64,000 bases of DNA from the NCBI GenBank assembly GCA_963210315.1, contig OY723284.1, forward strand, positions 930,001-994,000, given 5' to 3'. The notes under the pieces were generated by a model that saw only the letters and a program-made list of their open reading frames with translations, made no database searches and was not told the origin of the DNA. Shown one piece after another: positions 38,059-48,147 of the stretch. Numbering within the stretch: position 1 is the first letter of the stretch; each line of letters starts with the position of its first letter. A program made the translations under genes and the position numbers. The DNA comes from Rhynchopus euleeides. Taxonomy: Eukaryota; Euglenozoa; Diplonemea; Diplonemida; Diplonemidae.

Positions 38059-39060
38059 TCAGCTCAACGGCGCCCTCCGTGTGGGACGCTCTATCGGGAG
38101 AGCCTGAACAGGTTCCCGCCGCTGCGGTGCACGCACAGGAGGAGGATTCACAGGACGCCGTGAAGATGCCTGGGGATGTCGCCTTCGGGGCACCCCCGAC
38201 ACCGAGGGGGGCGAGACAGGGGGCACATCAGCCTGAATGCACGCCTCGGACACCACAGACGCCGCTGCTGCCGCAGGCCTCTGCGGCCTCCGTGGCCTGC
38301 GCCTCGCATGATCGGCACATCGTCGCAGGAGGCCTACAAAGGATCCGCTGTGCACTTCATACGCCTCCACCCTGCTGAGGGACACAGCCCGCTCCTCAGG
38401 CGCAGGGGCTGGGGGCACAGGGGTGTCGTCCTCAAGGCGCTCCCTTTCCTGCGCCACGCAGTGCAGCATGTGCGCCAGGGTATCCACGCTGAAGATGTTG
38501 AGGCTCACCCACGCGTCCACCAGCTCCTGCAGAAATTTGAGGTTCGCCTCGGTCTGCCTGTGCGCCACGCAGGCCCACAGGGGCGGGAAGGCACCCTCTA
38601 CCACACCACGCAGCCCCTGGGGCCACCGCGACTGGACCTCCTTTGTGTAGCGGCAGACCACGTGGAACAGCCGCACCCTGGTTGTCGGGTCCGGGGTCCC
38701 CTCGATAGCCTTCCGCAGCACGGCCACCGCATCAGTGAACCCCTCGGGGTGAGCGTGGAGCCACGCAAGGCAGGGCTCCTGCAGGCGGCGCCTCTCTGCG
38801 GCATCCTGGCATGTCCCTGCGACATGCAGCATCAGCCGCAGCTCGGCAAGATCTGCAGGGTCCACCGGTGAGGTGTTCCCGGGAGGTCGCTGCGTGGATA
38901 TTGCCGCCTCAGGCGAAGAAGCTGATGGGAGCGGGGTGCGTGGGATGGGAGGTGGCGGCTGCGGCTGCATCTGCCGCCGGGTGCTGGCGCCAACAGCAGG
39001 TGGGCTGACAGGCGGCGGGTTATGCTGCGGCGCTATGAAGGGGGGCAGTTGCCTCCGCAT
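38059..39060 (-). CDS. proline-rich protein with a possible CID (CTD-interaction-like) helical domain
   Basis: 333 residues in one exon from ATG at 39060. Residues 1-70 are rich in Pro, Gln and Ser. Residues about 73-205 are predicted helical, with a layout reminiscent of CID/VHS-type domains as in U2SURP/SR140: an acidic helix pair, then RVRLFHVVCRYTKEVQ and TEANLKFLQELVDAWVSLNI, then FSVDTLAHMLHCV. In CID proteins this fold binds RNA polymerase II tails or serves in splicing factors. The C-terminal 130 residues are Arg/Pro/Ala-rich and disordered, ending RRAPLS. The similarity is one of pattern rather than clear sequence identity; another all-helical repeat (HEAT-like) is possible. Further 5' exons cannot be excluded. 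Confidence 0.55.
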   Translation of the reverse strand: MRRQLPPFIAPQHNPPPVSPPAVGASTRRQMQPQPPPPIPRTPLPSASSPEAAISTQRPPGNTSPVDPADLAELRLMLHVAGTCQDAAERRRLQEPCLAWLHAHPEGFTDAVAVLRKAIEGTPDPTTRVRLFHVVCRYTKEVQSRWPQGLRGVVEGAFPPLWACVAHRQTEANLKFLQELVDAWVSLNIFSVDTLAHMLHCVAQERERLEDDTPVPPAPAPEERAVSLSRVEAYEVHSGSFVGLLRRCADHARRRPRRPQRPAAAAASVVSEACIQADVPPVSPPSVSGVPRRRHPQASSRRPVNPPPVRAPQRREPVQALPIERPTRRAPLS

Positions 39061-42060
39061 CGCGTTGAAGGGGTAGGGGGGGTAGGGGGTAGGTGGGGGG
39101 TACGCGGCTCGGTCCGGGAGGAAACAGCCCTGTGGTGTCTTCGCTATGCGTGCATCACGGCATAGTCAGCGTTGTGGATCCAACGCAACAAAAATAATGA
39201 AGAAGAAGAAAGAGGGGGGGGCGTAGGCGTAGGGGTGGGGGGGGGGGGGGGAGGGTGGGGAGACGGGTAAGATTATCCACGCCCCGCAGTGCGTATGTGT
39301 TAATGTGTTGTGTGTTGCGCTTCGCTTCTGCGTGCTCAACCCCTGTTCCTGGGTGTGTGGTGTGTCGAAGGGGGGTGATAGGTGTCGGAGGGGTGTGTCT
39401 GTGTGTGTGCGGGGCATCACACACACAGTGCATGGGAAGAGGGAGAGGGAAGGGGGTCTACGACACAAAGGGGAGAAGGGAGGGGGGGGGGGCTTGCCGC
39501 CACGAGGCAATGTGAGACCCTACATGGTTCCAGCACGTTTGTCGACTGTTTTGTGGGGGAGGGGGGAGGAAGATAAAAACGTTCTTCTGTTTGCTATTTG
39601 CTTGTGCGATATTCTGCTTCACTATTTTTTTTCGGGGTATCACCAACCAAGGCCTGGCGCAGAATGTGGCCAGGCAGTGTGACGTACACAATATATGTTC
39701 TGCCCATTCATTTTTTTTGTTGTTTGCCTTCTCGGCGCCTCGGGGAAGGAGATGTATCAATATCGTACACCCCCCTCCCCTTTTTGCCAAAGGAAATCAG
39801 CCTGACGCACAGAGTACAGCATGCGTTTATTTGACCTGGGGTCAAACAAGAAAATATTCAACAGCAGGTCTCTCTCTCTGCCAGAAGGGAAATAGAAAAA
39901 TATAGCAGAAAAAGGAGGGCGCTGAACGGCATTGAGGACTCCAAAAAGACAACGGGTGCGCACACATACACACACACGCGCGTGGAGAGTGTGGATTTTT
40001 CAACAGGGGAAGGAGGAGGAGGAGGGCGGGAGGTGGATCAAAGGGGTGGGGGAAAACAAGGAGCGCTTCCGCTATTCCAAATTTTCAACTCACCCCCCCA
40101 AAAACACCCACCCACCCACCCACCCACCCCCGATGTCCCTGCACCCCCCCCTCCCCACCCACCTCCCGCAACGACAGTCTATTGGACGATTTGAACGAGC
40201 CCTTGGGTGAGGGGAGGGCAGGTCTTTTTTGTTTTGTTGCTGCGGGTGAACAACAGAAGAGAGTGCGCATAAAAAAATCAATCACGGCATGTGCCTGTGT
40301 GTGCGGCGCTACCGCATTTTTGGATGTGGCAGGTCCCCAAGGCGCACAGAACACAAACTAGCATGTGTGAAAAAGAGGCTTTTGTTGTCTGCGGCATGAT
40401 GTGAAACCCTTCGATGTGCAGGTGGTGTCAAACGCACAAAACAAGCAAACAGAATCATCGTGGTGGGGGGCAGTGCGGGTGTTATATATGTGAGTAACTA
40501 GAGAGAGACGCTTGGGTTCCGGAAATGGATGGGTCACAGTAGGGGAGGGGGGGGGGAGAAAAGGAAACTGTTTTTTTGAAAACGGAATTTTTTTTGGCAA
40601 CTTGATAGGAGGGGGGGGGGGGGTGGGGTGAAGAAGGTAGCACATTTTCTTCTCTCAGTCCCTTGCAGCGAAGCAATGACTGCGCCAAACCGCCTCAAGA
40701 GTGTGGGAGCGGTGCGTGAGTGTGGTGTGCAGCTTTTTTTTTCCTGTGAAGAGGGGAGAGGGGGGAGGGGGAGAGAGGTGGGGTGGGTTTTGCCAACACA
40801 CACGCACACCACCACTACCGCCACCACCCCCCCCCTCCCCCCACACAAAGACGACCCTCGGTTTTTTTGCCTGTTCCTAGGCTTTATAACCACCCACCCT
40901 AACCCCCCCTCCCCCCCGACCCCTCTTCACACGACACACATTCTTTGTGGATGCATCCCCTGGTATACTCCATCGCCAGAATTACTCTATAACAGAGGAT
41001 TTTGGCTGGCGTGAAGCGAAGGCAGTATTTTCGGCTCAATATTTCCTCCCCAACCAATCTGCTCTGCATGTGTTAATGGGACACACGGTCCTTCAGATGA
41101 GGGGAGATGCCTTCAGTTTGAAATTGGCCCCATTTATTTGGCCAGTTCCTTTTTTTTTTCCCCCACCCTCTTTTCCGCATATCTTTGGAGCAGCATCACG
41201 GGTGTATCGGACGACTTGGATAATTTTGCTTTACTTTTTGAAGATTTCATTTCCAACAGGGGGGGGGGGGTGTGGGGGGAAGGGCGGTGGGCCAAAGAAA
41301 CTGAATACACTCGGGGAAGGGGGGGGGGGGAACATAAGAAAAATACACGCAGGAACAGGCTGAGAGAAAAAGAGAGGAGGAGAGGGAGAGACAGGGGCAA
41401 GGCTCGGAGTGGGTGGGGGGGGGGGGGGGGAGGGGGGGATGGACACCATCCCCCCCCACCCCTACTACCCACCACCACCACCACCACCGCCACGCTCTCG
41501 CCCACTCGCGTCTGCACCCACTCACATACAGGCAAAAAGAATATGAGGCACCACCTTCTACATACACCCCTTCCATCCCCCTCCTTTGTTCTCTGCCCTT
41601 ACTGTGGGGTGGGGTGGGGGGGCGTGGGGGGAGATTTGTGGGCTGTACTGGGGAGGGTGCGAACAGAGTCAAAATAAAGAAGGTCTGGGGGTGAGGGGGT
41701 GTGAGGGGGGGTGTGGGGGGGGGGGTGGAACAGGTAAAGAAACAACACAACTCTTTTCTGCCAGACCCTAGATCGAATGCATCAGGACAGCTGGCACGGG
41801 GGAGAGACCGGGGGGGGGGGGGGGGGTTGTGGCGCCACGCGCATGTACAACAACAGACAGCTCACTGGGGGGGTAGGGGGGGGGGGGGGGGGGCAGGGGA
41901 AGGGGGAATAATGGGTGAGGTAGCTACAAGAGCCCTGTTGCGGGCAACATGGTGGGAGGCGGCATTACAGGGAGGAAAGAGGGGTGGGCGGGGCAGGCTG
42001 GGCTGCCCTCATAAGGGAGGGGCTGTGTTGGGGCACTGTGTGCAGGTGTGCGTCGGTGCC
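39061..42060. other. 3 kb intergenic region, homopolymer-rich, no gene seen
   Basis: Lies between the BILBO1-like stop (42061) and the CID-like start (39060). It holds long poly-G runs (39237-39251, 40609-40623, 41418-41431, 41812-41827, 41878-41893), CA/GT runs, a (CCCA)n stretch at 40107-40130 and one GGACGATTTGAACGA motif near 40184-40198. Open frames here are proline- or glycine-rich translations of these tracts. Confidence 0.45.
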
Positions 42061-43566
42061 CTAGTACCCACGCGAGCCGGGGCCGTAGTGGGGGGACGAC
42101 GGGGCGTAGTAGCAGCGGTCCCATGCGTTGCGCTCCTCGCGCTCGGCCTCCTCCTTCATCATCCGGATCTCGTCCGCCTTGCGGCGTGCCGCCTCGTAAT
42201 CCCTCAGGGCGTTGTCCCGCTGGGGCGAGCCCTGCATGGAGGCCTGCTGCGGCTGGCCGTAGCCCATCGAGGGCGGGGGCGGCGAGCTGGAGTAGGCACG
42301 CTGGGAAGCAGCGCGCTCAGCCTCTGCCTGCTGGGCGGCGGAGGCGGCAGCCTGTGCCTGCGATGCGGCGTGTGCGGCGTCGGCCTGGCGGGCGGCCTCG
42401 CGTGCGGCGGACAGCTGCTGCTGGGCAGCTGCTGCCTGCTGGTCGGCCTCGGCGGCCTGGCGTGCCAGCTGCTCCGCGCGTGCCTGTGCCTCACGTGCCT
42501 GTGCCTCGGCGGCGCGTGCGGCGTCCTCACGCTCGCGTGCCTGGCGGGCCTGGCGCTCGCGGGCAGCGGCGAACTCAGCCTCCTGGCGCGCCCGTGCCTC
42601 GGCCTCCTGGCGTGCGCGTGCCTCCGCCTCCTGGCGCGCGCGCTGCTCAGCCTCCATGCGTGCACGCTCCGCCTCCTGGCGTGCGCGTGCCTCGGCCTCC
42701 TGGCGGGCGCGGTGATCAGCCTCCATGCGTGCACGGTCCGCCTCCTGGCGTGCACGTGCGTCAGCCTCCTGGCGTGCCTTCGCCGCCTGGAACTCGGCCT
42801 CCTGGCGTGCGCGCTGGTCCTGCGCCCACTGCTGGTTGTACATCTGCTGCAGCTCCTGCTGGCGCTGGTGCTGCGCGTCGTGGTTGGGCACGAACCCCTG
42901 AGGGGCGCGGTCCTGGTACATGTCACGCATGCGGAAGAACAGCGCATCCACAATGCTGGGGGCCTTGATGGCGAAGTTGACCCACTCGTCGTAGGTGATG
43001 TGGTTCGAGCGGTTGGAGTCCGCCAGGGTGAAGAGGTCGCCCGCGGTGGCGTGCGTGAAGTCCATGTCGCACGCCTGGAAGGCACGCACCAGGTCCTCGT
43101 GCAGCAGGTACTTCTTGTTGGACCCGTCGATCTGGTAGAACACAGAGCGCAGCTTCTCGGACAGGGTGGGGGGCACACCAGCGTCAGCCGCAATGCGCCC
43201 ACGGCGCGGAGAGCCGAGCGGCGTCGTGAGGGTCACGACGTTCTTCTCCGGCTCCGGGATCACGCCCTGGGCATCGCTGTGCCAGATCGACTCGGGCTGG
43301 AAGCACCACAGCTGCGACCCAGACCGCAGCTGCTTCGCGTCGTACAGGTCCACCCAACGCAGGAGAGTGTCATCGAACACCTGGAAAGTCTCGATCTTGA
43401 ACGGCTGGTCCGGGTACCCTGCAGGGCGGGTCGCACGTGCCTTCGTGTCGAAGGCAGTCTCCGTCGCTGCTGCCAGCTCGGGCAGGGAGGGGTGGTGGTT
43501 GAACCGCAGCTCCACGTTCACCTTGTTGCCGTACAGGTCAGAGCCGCAGTCGATAGCGAACGACAT
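42061..43566 (-). CDS. BILBO1-like protein: N-terminal ubiquitin-like fold, two EF-hands, long coiled coil
   Basis: 501 residues in one exon from ATG at 43566. Residues 1-110 resemble the BILBO1 N-terminal domain. Shared landmarks are an NKVNVEL-type strand, then WVDL (71-74), QL (79-80), QLWCFQP (85-91), WH (95-96) and IP (103-104), in the order and spacing I recall for Trypanosoma BILBO1. EF-hand 1 has loop D147-D158 (DGSNKKYLLHED) and EF-hand 2 has loop D183-E194 (DSNRSNHITYDE, canonical). Residues about 231-440 are a coiled coil of QEAEARAR-type heptads, followed by a Tyr/Pro/Ser-rich tail ending GSRGY. BILBO1 polymerises through its coiled coil to build the flagellar pocket collar in trypanosomes; here a cytoskeletal scaffold is inferred. 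The strong GC bias of the coiled-coil part creates a long false frame on the other strand. Confidence 0.85.
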   Translation of the reverse strand: MSFAIDCGSDLYGNKVNVELRFNHHPSLPELAAATETAFDTKARATRPAGYPDQPFKIETFQVFDDTLLRWVDLYDAKQLRSGSQLWCFQPESIWHSDAQGVIPEPEKNVVTLTTPLGSPRRGRIAADAGVPPTLSEKLRSVFYQIDGSNKKYLLHEDLVRAFQACDMDFTHATAGDLFTLADSNRSNHITYDEWVNFAIKAPSIVDALFFRMRDMYQDRAPQGFVPNHDAQHQRQQELQQMYNQQWAQDQRARQEAEFQAAKARQEADARARQEADRARMEADHRARQEAEARARQEAERARMEAEQRARQEAEARARQEAEARARQEAEFAAARERQARQAREREDAARAAEAQAREAQARAEQLARQAAEADQQAAAAQQQLSAAREAARQADAAHAASQAQAAASAAQQAEAERAASQRAYSSSPPPPSMGYGQPQQASMQGSPQRDNALRDYEAARRKADEIRMMKEEAEREERNAWDRCYYAPSSPHYGPGSRGY

Positions 43567-43717
43567 TTTGAAGGTAGCTGGTGGGGTGGGTTTGAGCTAG
43601 GCTGCTGCGGGTGCGTGGGTGTGGATCGATTGAGACAGGCAGCGACAGACACGGTGGCGATACTTCCGGCCAAATTCCACCTGGGAGGGGATTTTTTTTT
43701 TGGGGGGGGGGGGGATC

Positions 43718-44440
43718 TGGGTCAGGGTAGTAGGGTGACCTCTCCGATTTTCCAAAACTGCTGGTTTACTGGTTTGGGGGACGGTCGCCGGCAGACCGTT
43801 GAAATGCCCGTGTTAGCCAGGCACACTCACGTTTCAGGTATCGTGTCGCATGTCACGCATGTCGCCAACGCGGCGAGTGTACCTCCCAGGTGGGGAAGTC
43901 CGACCTCCTGTCCGATGTCAGCCAGGCTTCGAAGAAGCGCTTCATGGATGTGGTGCTGACCTCCTACTCAGCACTGTATCCGGGGTAAGTGAGATAGACA
44001 GACGGGCACACGCTATATCGGGGGTCTGGGGGGCGTGAGCCCCCCAGCCGCCGGAGGCCACGGTAGTGAACATCTGTTCGTGTGGGCGAACAGATTCTGT
44101 GTGAGTTGGCTGCGTCCTGAGGCGACTGGAGTGGTTGGATCCCCCGACCTGATGGGATTCGAAGGACTTGAGTACGAGACATGCGCCACAGGGGGGTCTG
44201 GGGGGCGGAGCCCCCCAGCCGCCGGAGGCCACGGTAGTGAACGTCTGGCTGTTGGCTGCAAAAAAAACGGGAAAAGGATGGGTGTCAGGAGGACATATCC
44301 TCATCCCCCACGAGAAAACGCCTTGAAAAATTTCTGGTTTTTTTTCCCAGAAATCTCATTTTTTTTATAAATTTCCCCAAACCAGAAAACCGGCTTTTTC
44401 TGGTTTGGAAACCTCTCAGAAAGGGCACCCTATTCCCCTG
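43718..44440. mobile_element. possible inverted-repeat element carrying the GGA-hairpin repeat
   Basis: TAGGGTGACCTCTC near 43731 and its counterpart GGGCACCCTA ending at 44432 form imperfect inverted ends; similarity continues inward through CTGGTTT..TGGTTTGGGG. The middle holds two copies of the hairpin repeat (about 44018 and 44191). Just before them is a short open frame (...KRFMDVVLTSYSALYPG) ending at GGGGTAAGTGAG, which looks like an exon end. No transposase family could be named. Confidence 0.5.
44016..44255 (+). repeat. GGA-hairpin repeat, two direct copies
   Basis: Each copy reads GGGGTCTGGGGGGC, a short loop, GCCCCCCAGCCGCCGGAGGC and then CACGGTAGTGAACATCTGTTC (or a close variant). 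The first has a GTGA loop and the second GGA. The arrangement of two copies separated by about 170 bases recurs at 57020-57300 with related sequence between them. Confidence 0.85.
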
Positions 44441-45414
44441 ATCTGGGTTGCGGTCGTTTGCTGGACTCGAAGATGCGCTGCTGGTTCGGCGAGAACAGCA
44501 TCTGAACAAATAACACACGGGACTGCCGAACCCACCCAGCAGCCCAGGCACGACAAGAGTAAGCAAGAAGGCTATCGTCGGTGATGGAAAACGTGGAGGT
44601 GTCAGAAGCACACCGGGAAACTGTGATTCTTTTAACCGACAGCCGCCACACTGCAAGAGGACGTAACGATTCCTGTCCCTCAGGCCGCACGATGCCAATA
44701 CAGTATTCATCGCACCCCACACAAGCTTATCGGGAGTGAGGGGGTACCACACAACACGAGAGTGGAGGAAAAAGGGGCATAAGAACTGATCACAGATCTG
44801 AATAATCCGCTTCTTGCATGCACATTTCCGATCAGCTCTCAACAAAAACAGCACGCCATTCTTTTCTAAATGACTCCGATCAGATTTCCTATCTTCCTCT
44901 GTCCGTACTGAAGTGCAGTCTGTGGCGTACAACCACGGCAGCCTTGCCTGGCCTGTCAAGACGTATGCTACGCCCTGGCATTGCTGGGAAGGGCCAGTCA
45001 GGTAAGGTCACATGAGGGCAGCTGTGACAGTGCCTTGCACAACCTTTCCATAATCACCACATCATCTAATACCCTGCGCCCCCATCCCACTTCCTTGGTG
45101 GCAAGGCCATATCGAGCATTGCCCTTGCTGCGTCGCACAGAGACCCATCCACCCTCACCCACCCCCGTCCTAGTGTCGGGACGCCCCCACACTGAGCTAG
45201 AAATCGTCCGCTGCACCTGCATGCATCATCTCAATCAAATATCTATCCCTGCGATGCACAATATTTCGCTGCTTCTTATTAAAATGAAGGATTCCGTTGA
45301 GAGAGAAGGGGGGTATGCGGTGTGCTGTGCAACAAGACTGTCACAGGCACCAACACACCACCGCTGTCTGTGTTGCCCGTTTTGCACACCCACCCCAGTA
45401 TACCCGATGGGGCA
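44441..45414. other. no recognisable gene
   Basis: About 1 kb of ordinary composition between the element at 43.7-44.4 kb and the stop codon of the F-box-like gene. Open frames on both strands lack any motif I know. Confidence 0.35.
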
Positions 45415-47110
45415 TCAGAATGACGGGTACCGGACGTGCGCGAGAGCGCAGGCACGGCTGAACACGTCAGACTCTTTGCATACTTCCACAACCACCCGAG
45501 GCGGTGGTGGTTTCTGCGGTGTCAGAAGGGAGAGTCGTCCGCGGGTGCTGGTCCCATCACCTGGCCCAGTGGTTGAGCTGCATTCAGTCCCAGCCTCACT
45601 GTCGCTATCGCTGTCGCTGTCGACGAGGAGGTTGCCGTCCATGGCTGCACAGGCATCGGAGACGACGACAAGGAGGCGTTGCAGCTGTGGGCAGGCCCCG
45701 CGTGCCTTGCGCAGGACGTCGCGTGCGGCATGCGAGCGGCACACCAGTGTCTCCACAAACGGCGACTCGGGGAGGGAGTCCGCTGTCTCAAATATACCCA
45801 GCACCGTCAGGCGTATGTAGAGGAAGTGTAGGGCACGGTCTGCACCTAGAGGGTTGTTGAAACCATACAGCACCACGCGCAGGTTGATCACGTTGTGGTC
45901 CGTCAGGTATCCCCTGTCCAACAGGCGCTCCAGCGGCTCTGCAAAGCGGTGGAAGAACACAGCCTCCATGCGAGGGTGCTTCGCAAGAAACCCCTGGGCC
46001 AAGACACTGCACCGCAGCTCTGCGACGCACAGAGAGGGCAGGAAGATGTCGTCGCACATGTTGTACGCATCTGCATACCCCTTGGGCTGCAGGCACAGGG
46101 CGTAGGGGCGTGCGGCATGCCCGCGGGAGAGGTACCCAGCAACGCTGACTGCAGCCGCCCTTGCGTGTGCCGCATCGAGACGGATGCGCACGTCGTAAGC
46201 AGAGTCGAACCTGCCCTGCGCAAGCCATGCCAGCCCAAGGGCTGACTCCATCGTGACGGCAATGCTGTAGCTGCAGAACCTGTCGTATGCCGCCCGGGCT
46301 GCGCGGCACGACAGAATGCAGTTGATGGCGTTGTCATCGAAGGGCAGGCACCGCAGCACCAGGGCCATGCAGTCATAAGGGAGGTACGTAAAGAAGCCCC
46401 CCTCTTCCCGGGCATACACCGTGAAGCCGCGCAGGGCAGCCGCGTCAATCCGGACAGCCGCAGGGGGAGGGGGGGGGGGGAGGGGGTGGGGTGCAGGCGG
46501 AAGCAATGCACAGGGAGGATACGCATGCCGCACGCACCGTCGTGACAGACACAGCGAGCACCTGGGCGTAGCAGCTTGTGTGCTCAGGGTAGTGGAAGTC
46601 CTCCTGGTGCGCAGGCACGCTGCAGGTGCTGCTGGCACTGCTGCTGCTGCAATGCCTGCTGCCCACTGAGCCCCCCCTGCTGCTGCAGGCGCTAGGCGGA
46701 GGGGGCGGCGGCTGCCCGTGGGCCCTGCGGCGGAACAGCGAAAGAACCTTGGCACGGCTGGGGTCCGCAAGCACGCCAGCCTGGGCACGCTGCCTCGCCC
46801 TTCCCCGCACAGCGCCGAGCAGCACCGCCACAGCACCACACGCAGCAGCCTGCACCGCGGCACACCTGGCCTGTGCAGCGCACCTCCCTGTGTGCACACC
46901 GATGCAGAGTGATGCCGCCACCAGCGCCCGGTAGGACGCCACCACACGCGCAAAGTAGGACGGCGCCACAAGGGGCGAGGAGTCGTCACATGACGCCTCG
47001 TCGGTCAGCTCCTGAGAGCTCGCGGCTGACAGAGCGTCGGCAGGCGTGGCCCACCCCTCCCGCCCTGACAGCAGGCGCCGCATCCCCGCGCCACTAGGCA
47101 CCCCACGCAT
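45415..47110 (-). CDS. F-box-like protein, two exons
   Basis: Probably a substrate-binding subunit of an SCF-type ubiquitin ligase, based only on an F-box-like segment. Exon 1 runs 47110-46562 (183 codons) and exon 2 46401-45415 (328 codons plus stop). They are joined across a 160-base intron with GTGCTC at the donor, a very long C-rich tract and AAGAG at the acceptor. The joined protein reads ...SCYAQ|GGFFTYLPYDCMALVL..., with YLPYDCMALVLRCLPFDD... matching the LPxD start of an F-box, followed by INCILSCRAARAAYDRF. Exon 1 is Ala/Arg- and Ser-rich with an alanine-rich hydrophobic stretch that could be a membrane segment. The C-terminal part has leucine-rich stretches, an acidic DSDSDSDSE run and no WD or LRR motif I can see. 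The start ATG at 47110 is one of several possible. Confidence 0.62.
46402..46561 (-). other. 160-base intron with poly-C tract in the F-box-like gene
   Basis: The two coding frames on either side differ. Splicing from GTGCTC (46561) to AAGAG (46402) joins them in phase 0. The acceptor is preceded by a long C-rich tract containing a run of about 12 C. The acceptor trinucleotide GAG is unusual, and a change in poly-C length is the alternative explanation. Confidence 0.55.
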
Positions 47111-48147
47111 GGCACGGAGGCAGGCCCCCTGCACCCGCCATGCCGCACCCCGGCACCAGCTGCCCTGCTCTGGGTGTGGTTGTGGGCAGTGCGGGAAAGC
47201 AAAAACACACAACGTGAACCTCTTTCCTAATAGCAGAGCACACACCGAGCAGCACCTTGCCCTTTATGTGACTGCCACACACACAGAGATTTGCGCCTGG
47301 TCTCATCCACTAAAAACGTGATCACCACGCCCACACACACAGCTGCATGCAGGCGTTCAAACTGATGAGAGAGAACACAGGGGTGGTGGCAACAAAGGGG
47401 AGGGAGTGAGGGGGAAGGGGCGGCGGAGGAGGAGGAGGAGGTCCTGTGCTCAAGTGGTGAGGGGCTCCCCCAGGTTCTCACAGAGGGGGGGTGGTGCACA
47501 CACCTGCGGAGCGGTGTGTGGGAACAGAGCAGGCTAGGTATCGCAGAAACAAATAGAAGATGGGAAAGGGATCTCCTGTGGGTGGGGGCAAGCTGGGCCA
47601 GCTGTGTGCACAAAAAGTGGGGCCAGGGCGAACTCTATGTGCACACACACGCATACCCACTCACGGGAATTTTTTTGAGGCAAGGTGTGTGAGGACGCCA
47701 AGCACCTGCTCGACTTCTGATGTGATCTCTGTGGGACACACACACCACAGGCCAGAGCGCTAGGATCCCACACCGTCAAGCTCTTGGAAAAAAGCAACAA
47801 ACAAGGGATGAAACATGCAGCACACTGCATGGTACATCATGCATTTGCAACAAAAAAGGGAGGGTGTTATCGCAAAGACTGGAGGGCATTCGCTCTAAAG
47901 TACGAAGGAAGCGAGCCTTTCCCAACGACAGGTTAGCACCCTCCAACGCGGCTCAGGAGGGGGTCTCAGGTAGGTGTGGGTGGGTGCCTTTCGCTGGTGC
48001 GGCTTGCAGGAACCGTCTGGGGCAGCAAGGGATGCGGAGGGAAAAGCCACCCTGGAGTGCACGGAGAAGGCACACCACCCGTCCTCAAGCATCTCGTTTA
48101 GGCGGCTCTGGGGCCCAGGCTGCGTGGGGAGAGAGGGAGTGCTGGGG
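47111..48147. other. spacer between the F-box-like and DUF4116 genes
   Basis: About 1 kb with CA runs and pyrimidine-rich stretches on the transcribed strand. Expected to contain the 5' region of the F-box-like gene and the 3' untranslated region of the DUF4116 gene. No other coding evidence. Confidence 0.4.

Noticed and set aside
41701-43959. A 752-codon open frame on the plus strand
   Set aside because: It is the complement of the BILBO1-like coding sequence. The high GC of the QEAEARAR repeats removes stop codons on the opposite strand. The translated product is Leu/Cys/Gly/Val-rich with no domain.
46445-46989. Frameshift or homopolymer error in the F-box-like gene
   Set aside because: Not excluded, but an intron from 46561 to 46402 joins the two frames in phase and gives a better F-box start, so splicing is preferred.
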